From Accumulibacter sp. (GTDB lineage Bacteria; Pseudomonadota; Gammaproteobacteria; Burkholderiales; Rhodocyclaceae), in assembly GCF_036625195.1 (NCBI RefSeq), contig NZ_JAZKUG010000001.1, forward strand, positions 3,100,001 to 3,164,000: 64,000 nt of DNA. Reading direction: 5' to 3'. Shown in pieces: positions 60,573 through 64,000 of the stretch; within the stretch, counting starts at the first letter, position 1; the number at the start of each line of letters is the position of its first letter. Both the position numbers and the translations under genes were made by a program. The notes under the pieces were generated by a model. That model was given only the letters and a program-made list of their open reading frames with translations, did no database searches and was not told the origin of the DNA.

Positions 60573-61751
60573 TCAGGCCTCCATTTCCGTCCTCTTGCTG
60601 GCTGCCTTGGCGCGCTCGGCCTCCTCGGCCTGGTGTGACAGGCCGAGGTTGCGTGCCACCATCGCCGCGCCGCCGGCAGCTGCGCCGGCGACCGCGGCGA
60701 GGATGGCGGCCGATCCGAGCGTCGCGCCCATGCCCTGCTCCTCGACGATGCGCGGGTACTGCTGCGGCGGCTCGACGTTCTTCACCTTGGCCAGCATGTG
60801 CAGCGGCTTGCTGAAGCCGACACCCTGCTCGCTGCAGCCGAAGCACGGGCAACCGCAGCCGATCGGCCAGGTGCCGGCGCCGGCATCGCCGAAGAGGACG
60901 GTTGGGCAGTTGGCGTAGGTCTCAGGTCCCTTGCAGCCCAGCTTGTAGAGACAATATCCCTTGCGGTGTCCCTCGTCGCCAAACTCGACGGCAAAGCGGC
61001 CGGCGTCGAAATGGGCGCGACGCTCGCAGCTTTCGTGAATCAGCCGCGAGTAGGCAAACTTTGGCCGGCCCAGGTCATCGACTGCCGGCAGGCTGCCGAA
61101 TGCCAGGAAATGGACGACGGTCGACAGGAAGTTGTAGGGGTTCGGCGGGCAACCCGGAATCGTGACCACCGGCTTGCCCAGCACCGCAGCGACTCCGGAC
61201 GAGCCGGTCGGGTTGGGATCGGTTGCGGGCATGCCGCCCCAACTGGCGCATGAGCCGATGGCGATCACCGCTGCCGCATCGGCCGCACACTCCCTGGTCA
61301 GCTCGATCGCAGTCTGGCCGCCGACTTTGCAGTAAATGCCGCCGTCGCGGGTCGGGATCGCTCCCTCGACGACGAGGACGTAGCCTCCCTTGTTGTCCGC
61401 CATCGCCTTCTTGCGCGCCTGCTCGGCCTGATGACCGGCGGCGGCAAACAGCGTCTCGTGATAGTCGAGCGAAATCACGTCTAAGATCAGCTTTTCCAGC
61501 GTCGGATGCTCGGCGCGCAACATCGATTCGCTGCAGCCGGTGCACTCCTGAAAGTGCAGCCAGATCACCGATGGCCGCTTCTTGCTCGCTACCGCCTCGG
61601 CGACCGCAGCATCGGCCCCCGGCGGCAAGCCCAGGCCGGCTGCCAGCGTGGCACAGAATTGCAGGAACTCGCGCCGCCGCATGCCGAGCCGGTCGCTTGC
61701 CACGGCGATACGCGAGTCACCTTCGAGCCGCAGCAGACTGCTGTTTGCCAT
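60573..61751 (-). CDS. hybO: [NiFe]-hydrogenase small subunit HybO
   Basis: This 392-residue Tat-exported subunit has the signal RRREFLQFCATLAAGLGLPP and the proximal-cluster motif WLHFQECTGCSESMLR. Further cluster ligands lie in AIGSCASWGG, IPGCPPNPYNFL, LHESC-like IHESCERRAHFD and CPCFGCSEQGVGF. A C-terminal hydrophobic helix (SAAILAAVAGAAAGGAAMVA) anchors it in the membrane. ATG 61751 has AAGGGA at a good distance; the open frame upstream is not coding. It is the first gene of the operon. Confidence 0.95.
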   Translation of the reverse strand: MANSSLLRLEGDSRIAVASDRLGMRRREFLQFCATLAAGLGLPPGADAAVAEAVASKKRPSVIWLHFQECTGCSESMLRAEHPTLEKLILDVISLDYHETLFAAAGHQAEQARKKAMADNKGGYVLVVEGAIPTRDGGIYCKVGGQTAIELTRECAADAAAVIAIGSCASWGGMPATDPNPTGSSGVAAVLGKPVVTIPGCPPNPYNFLSTVVHFLAFGSLPAVDDLGRPKFAYSRLIHESCERRAHFDAGRFAVEFGDEGHRKGYCLYKLGCKGPETYANCPTVLFGDAGAGTWPIGCGCPCFGCSEQGVGFSKPLHMLAKVKNVEPPQQYPRIVEEQGMGATLGSAAILAAVAGAAAGGAAMVARNLGLSHQAEEAERAKAASKRTEMEA

Positions 61752-62224
61752 CTTCTGTCCCTTCTCTCGTCGTCCGACCGCCGGTCGGGAGCTTGCCACC
61801 GACTGCGCGGGGAAGTGCGCAGCCGCTCCTGCGGGAACCGCACTCAAGAACTGTGCCAGGCGAAGGACTTGAACAAAAACAGGAACTTTTCTGCTGCCCC
61901 GGGGTTCCTTGGCGAGCAGGGGCCTTGCTCTTTTCATTTGCACTGGAAACTTGCCTTCCACCCCGTCGTGTCGGGGGCGAAAGACCGGTCACTGCCGCCG
62001 TGTGCCGCTGCTTGGCCGCTCAAGGCAGGCGCCACCACGCGACGACAGTGTTGCGGCCGCCAGCAATTGGCCCTACGATCAGCGCATGGACCGTTCCCGT
62101 CTTCCTGGTACCTGCCGCCGCGTCGCGCACGGGTCGCTGGTGTCCGTCGTGGCGAACGAGCGCAGCGGCCCGCGCACGGGTTGGGCGCCGACCGGTGCTG
62201 CGGTTTATCGGTGGCGGTGCTTCG
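61752..62224. other. 473-bp divergent control region of hydrogenase operon and hupT-like gene
   Basis: Open frames run through this region but none has a family match or good start. It must contain the hyb promoter (leftward) and the kinase promoter (rightward). On the plus strand cggtcgggagcttgcc (61782-61797) has the GG-N10-GC spacing of a sigma54 promoter but poor flanking match; no convincing element faces hybO. Confidence 0.45.
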
Positions 62225-63619
62225 ATGGCAGGACCTGATCGATCGCCCACGCCGGCGAAGCGGTGCACCGTGCCCGGCCCCGATGCGCTCGCCGAGGCGC
62301 GGGCGGGCCTTGAGCAAGTCGACGAAACGGTCTGGGTCGAGGTCATTCGCAAGATGGACGAGGTCTACAACGACCTCCTGCAGTACGAAGTGGTGCTCGA
62401 ACAGAAGAACGCTGCCCTCGAGGACTCGCAGCAGTTCATCGAAAGCGTTCTCGCTTCGATGTCCGACATCCTCATCGTCTGCAACCGTCACGGTACCATC
62501 CAGGAGGTCAACGACTCGTTGCGACGCTGCATCGGCCAGGATGAGAGCCAGCTGCGGGGGCGACCGCTGGCCGAGCTGTTTGCCGACGAAGGTTCGCGGC
62601 AGCGCGCGCGCGATTTCTTCTCGGCGGCCCGTCCGGCCGCCGTACAGGATTGCGAACTGCTGATCAGCGGCCGTGACGGCAGCCCGTTGCCCGTCTCGCT
62701 GAACTGTACGCCGCGGCTGTCGGGTACGGGCAAGCTGGTCGGCATGGTCGTCACCGGTCGTCCGGTCGGCGAACTGCGGCGTGCCTATCATGCCCTGCGG
62801 CAGGCGCACGAGGATCTCAAACGGACGCAACAGCAGCTCGTACAGGCGGAGAAAATGGCATCGCTCGGCCGTCTGGTAGCCGGCGTCGCGCATGAGCTGA
62901 ACAACCCGATCAGCTTCGTCCTCGGCAACGTGCTGGCTTTTCGCCGCTACGCTGCTCGCCTGCAGAGCTACATTGAGGCGGTTCACTCGGACGACTGCCA
63001 GCGTTCTCCGGAAGTGGATCGATTGCGGCAGGAACTGCGCATCGACCGCATCATGGCCGACCTCGAACCGCTGCTCGACGGCATGACCGAGGGTGGAGAG
63101 CGCACGCGAGACATCGTCGACGGACTCAAGCGCTTCTCGGCCATCGATCGGACGGTCGACGAGCCGTTCAATCTTGCCGAGGTCGTCGCGCGGGCAGTTC
63201 GTTGGGTGACGCGCTCGGGACCATCGGGCTTCCAGGTCAAGGTCGATCTGCCGGCCGAGCTGCCGGTCACGGGATCGCCGGGACAGATGCAGCAGGTGCT
63301 GATGAATCTGGTGCTGAACGCCCGCGATGCCACCTCTGGCTGCCGCTCACCGCAACTCGAGATCGCCGCGATCATTGCCGACCGCACGGTCTGCGTGCAG
63401 TTGGACGACAACGGGCCCGGGATCGACCCGGCCGACCTGTCGCGAGTGTTCGATCCCTTCTTCACCACCAAGCCCGTGGGGCAGGGCACCGGGCTCGGCC
63501 TGTCGATCAGCTATGGCATCGTCGAGCGGCATGGGGGTCGCCTCGAGGTCTGCAACCGCGCGCAGGGTGGCGCGCGGTTCAGCCTGATCCTGCCCCTCGC
63601 GCAGTCGATGCCCTCCTGA
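62225..63619 (+). CDS. hupT: PAS sensor histidine kinase, HupT-like
   Basis: This 464-residue protein is predicted soluble. It has an N-terminal coiled coil (VIRKMDEVYNDLLQYEVVLE, then QKNAALED) and a PAS domain at about 72-180 (ESVLASMSDILIVCNRHG). The dimerisation helix carries phospho-accepting His223 in VAGVAHELNNPISFVLGNV. The ATPase has LMNLVLNARDAT, DDNGPGIDP and TGLGLSISYGIVERHGG. The N-terminal KMDEVY...EKNAALE-like segment and the position beside hydrogenase genes resemble HupT/HoxJ kinases that control uptake hydrogenase transcription. The response regulator is not in the window. ATG 62225 has only a weak ribosome site, so the start is uncertain. Confidence 0.8.
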   Translation: MAGPDRSPTPAKRCTVPGPDALAEARAGLEQVDETVWVEVIRKMDEVYNDLLQYEVVLEQKNAALEDSQQFIESVLASMSDILIVCNRHGTIQEVNDSLRRCIGQDESQLRGRPLAELFADEGSRQRARDFFSAARPAAVQDCELLISGRDGSPLPVSLNCTPRLSGTGKLVGMVVTGRPVGELRRAYHALRQAHEDLKRTQQQLVQAEKMASLGRLVAGVAHELNNPISFVLGNVLAFRRYAARLQSYIEAVHSDDCQRSPEVDRLRQELRIDRIMADLEPLLDGMTEGGERTRDIVDGLKRFSAIDRTVDEPFNLAEVVARAVRWVTRSGPSGFQVKVDLPAELPVTGSPGQMQQVLMNLVLNARDATSGCRSPQLEIAAIIADRTVCVQLDDNGPGIDPADLSRVFDPFFTTKPVGQGTGLGLSISYGIVERHGGRLEVCNRAQGGARFSLILPLAQSMPS

Positions 63620-63705
63620 TCCGGGCGAGCGGCCAGCGCAGCCACTGCGCGCGTCGGCGCTGCGCTAACGGTCGCCGTTCGTCACTTGTGGGTGGCGGCT
63701 CCCCT

Positions 63706-64000
63706 TCAGCCGCCCATGACGCGGTTCTTGCCCGCGCGCTTCGCCAGGTACATGGCCTGGTCCGCCCGCCGGATCGCGTCTTCGCCGGACTCTTCCGCAT
63801 GCAGCTCGGCGACACCGGCGCTGAAGGTGATCAGGATCTTCTCGTTGCCGGCGAGGAAGAAGTTCCTCGTCAGTTCCCGCTGCAGTCGTTGCATGGCCGT
63901 CATGCCCTCGGCCAGGCGGGTGTCGGGCATCAGGATCACGAACTCCTCGCCGCCGTAGCGTGCCAGGGTGTCGACCGGCCGCATGTGCTTGCGGACGACC
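63706..64000 (-). CDS. GGDEF diguanylate cyclase, C-terminal part
   Basis: The last 98 residues of a GGDEF domain are present; the gene continues beyond the right edge. The active-site motif is RYGGEEFVILMPD, and the end AIRRADQAMYLAKRAGKNRV is typical. The GGEEF sequence indicates an active c-di-GMP synthase. The inhibitory RxxD site lies outside or is not visible (the residues before the motif read RPVDTLA). It converges on the hupT-like gene. Confidence 0.93.
   Translation of the reverse strand, partial: VVRKHMRPVDTLARYGGEEFVILMPDTRLAEGMTAMQRLQRELTRNFFLAGNEKILITFSAGVAELHAEESGEDAIRRADQAMYLAKRAGKNRVMGG

Noticed and set aside
61782..61797. Sigma54 promoter between hybO and the kinase gene
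   Set aside because: The GG-N10-GC spacing is present on the plus strand, but the surrounding bases fit poorly, it faces away from hybO and it lies over 400 bp from the kinase start.
61223..62224. An N-terminal extension of the kinase frame reaching back into hybO
   Set aside because: It is Arg/Pro/Ser-rich without domains and overlaps the hybO gene; the recognisable kinase begins after 62225.

Overview
The window looks like a chromosomal piece of a GC-rich betaproteobacterium, most likely of the Rhodocyclales ('Candidatus Accumulibacter'-like). This is inferred from gene order (gyrA-pheA-hisC-tyrA-aroA/cmk-rpsA-ihfB-lapB-hldA-hldD-cysM; tig-clpP-clpX-lon-ppiD), from the fused aroA-cmk and from the 16S-tRNA-Ile-tRNA-Ala-23S-5S operon. 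No database search was possible.

Region 1 (1-12.7 kb) is accessory DNA. A giant minus-strand gene runs off the left edge. It encodes a class-3 lipase head followed by calcium-binding (RTX/GGxGxD) repeats. About 6 kb of it is a nearly perfect tandem array with a 1272-bp period, each period holding five diverged sub-repeats of about 80-90 residues. Directly upstream is a membrane-anchored, beta-propeller-like protein of unknown function. Behind it lie an ISAs1-type transposase remnant, a complete IS66-family element and about 1 kb of apparently non-coding DNA.

Region 2 (12.7-34 kb) is core metabolism: gyrA, an aromatic amino-acid operon leading into rpsA and ihfB, LPS heptose genes with lapB, cysM, a DnaQ/PolB-type exonuclease and an orphan amino-acid binding protein. 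It ends in a complete type I secretion operon (ABC ATPase, membrane fusion protein, TolC-like porin), which is the obvious candidate exporter for RTX proteins such as the one in region 1.

Region 3 (34-54 kb) has a haloacid dehalogenase and an ArsS-like radical SAM gene on the minus strand, then the proteostasis series tig-clpP-clpX-lon, tRNA-Val, tRNA-Asp and ppiD. groES-groEL lie on the minus strand behind a sigma70 promoter with a CIRCE operator. Back to back with them is the rRNA operon, whose leader appears to begin with initiator tRNA-fMet. The 16S and 23S processing stems can be read directly.

Region 4 (52.6-64 kb) has msrA, an alpha/beta hydrolase and a metallo-beta-lactamase-fold protein. 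These are followed by a minus-strand Hyb-type [NiFe]-hydrogenase operon (hybO-A-B-C-protease-hypC-like-hybE), a divergent HupT-like PAS histidine kinase and the end of a GGDEF diguanylate cyclase gene that runs off the right edge. Together these point to a periplasm-facing, quinone-linked hydrogenase with a kinase placed to regulate it.
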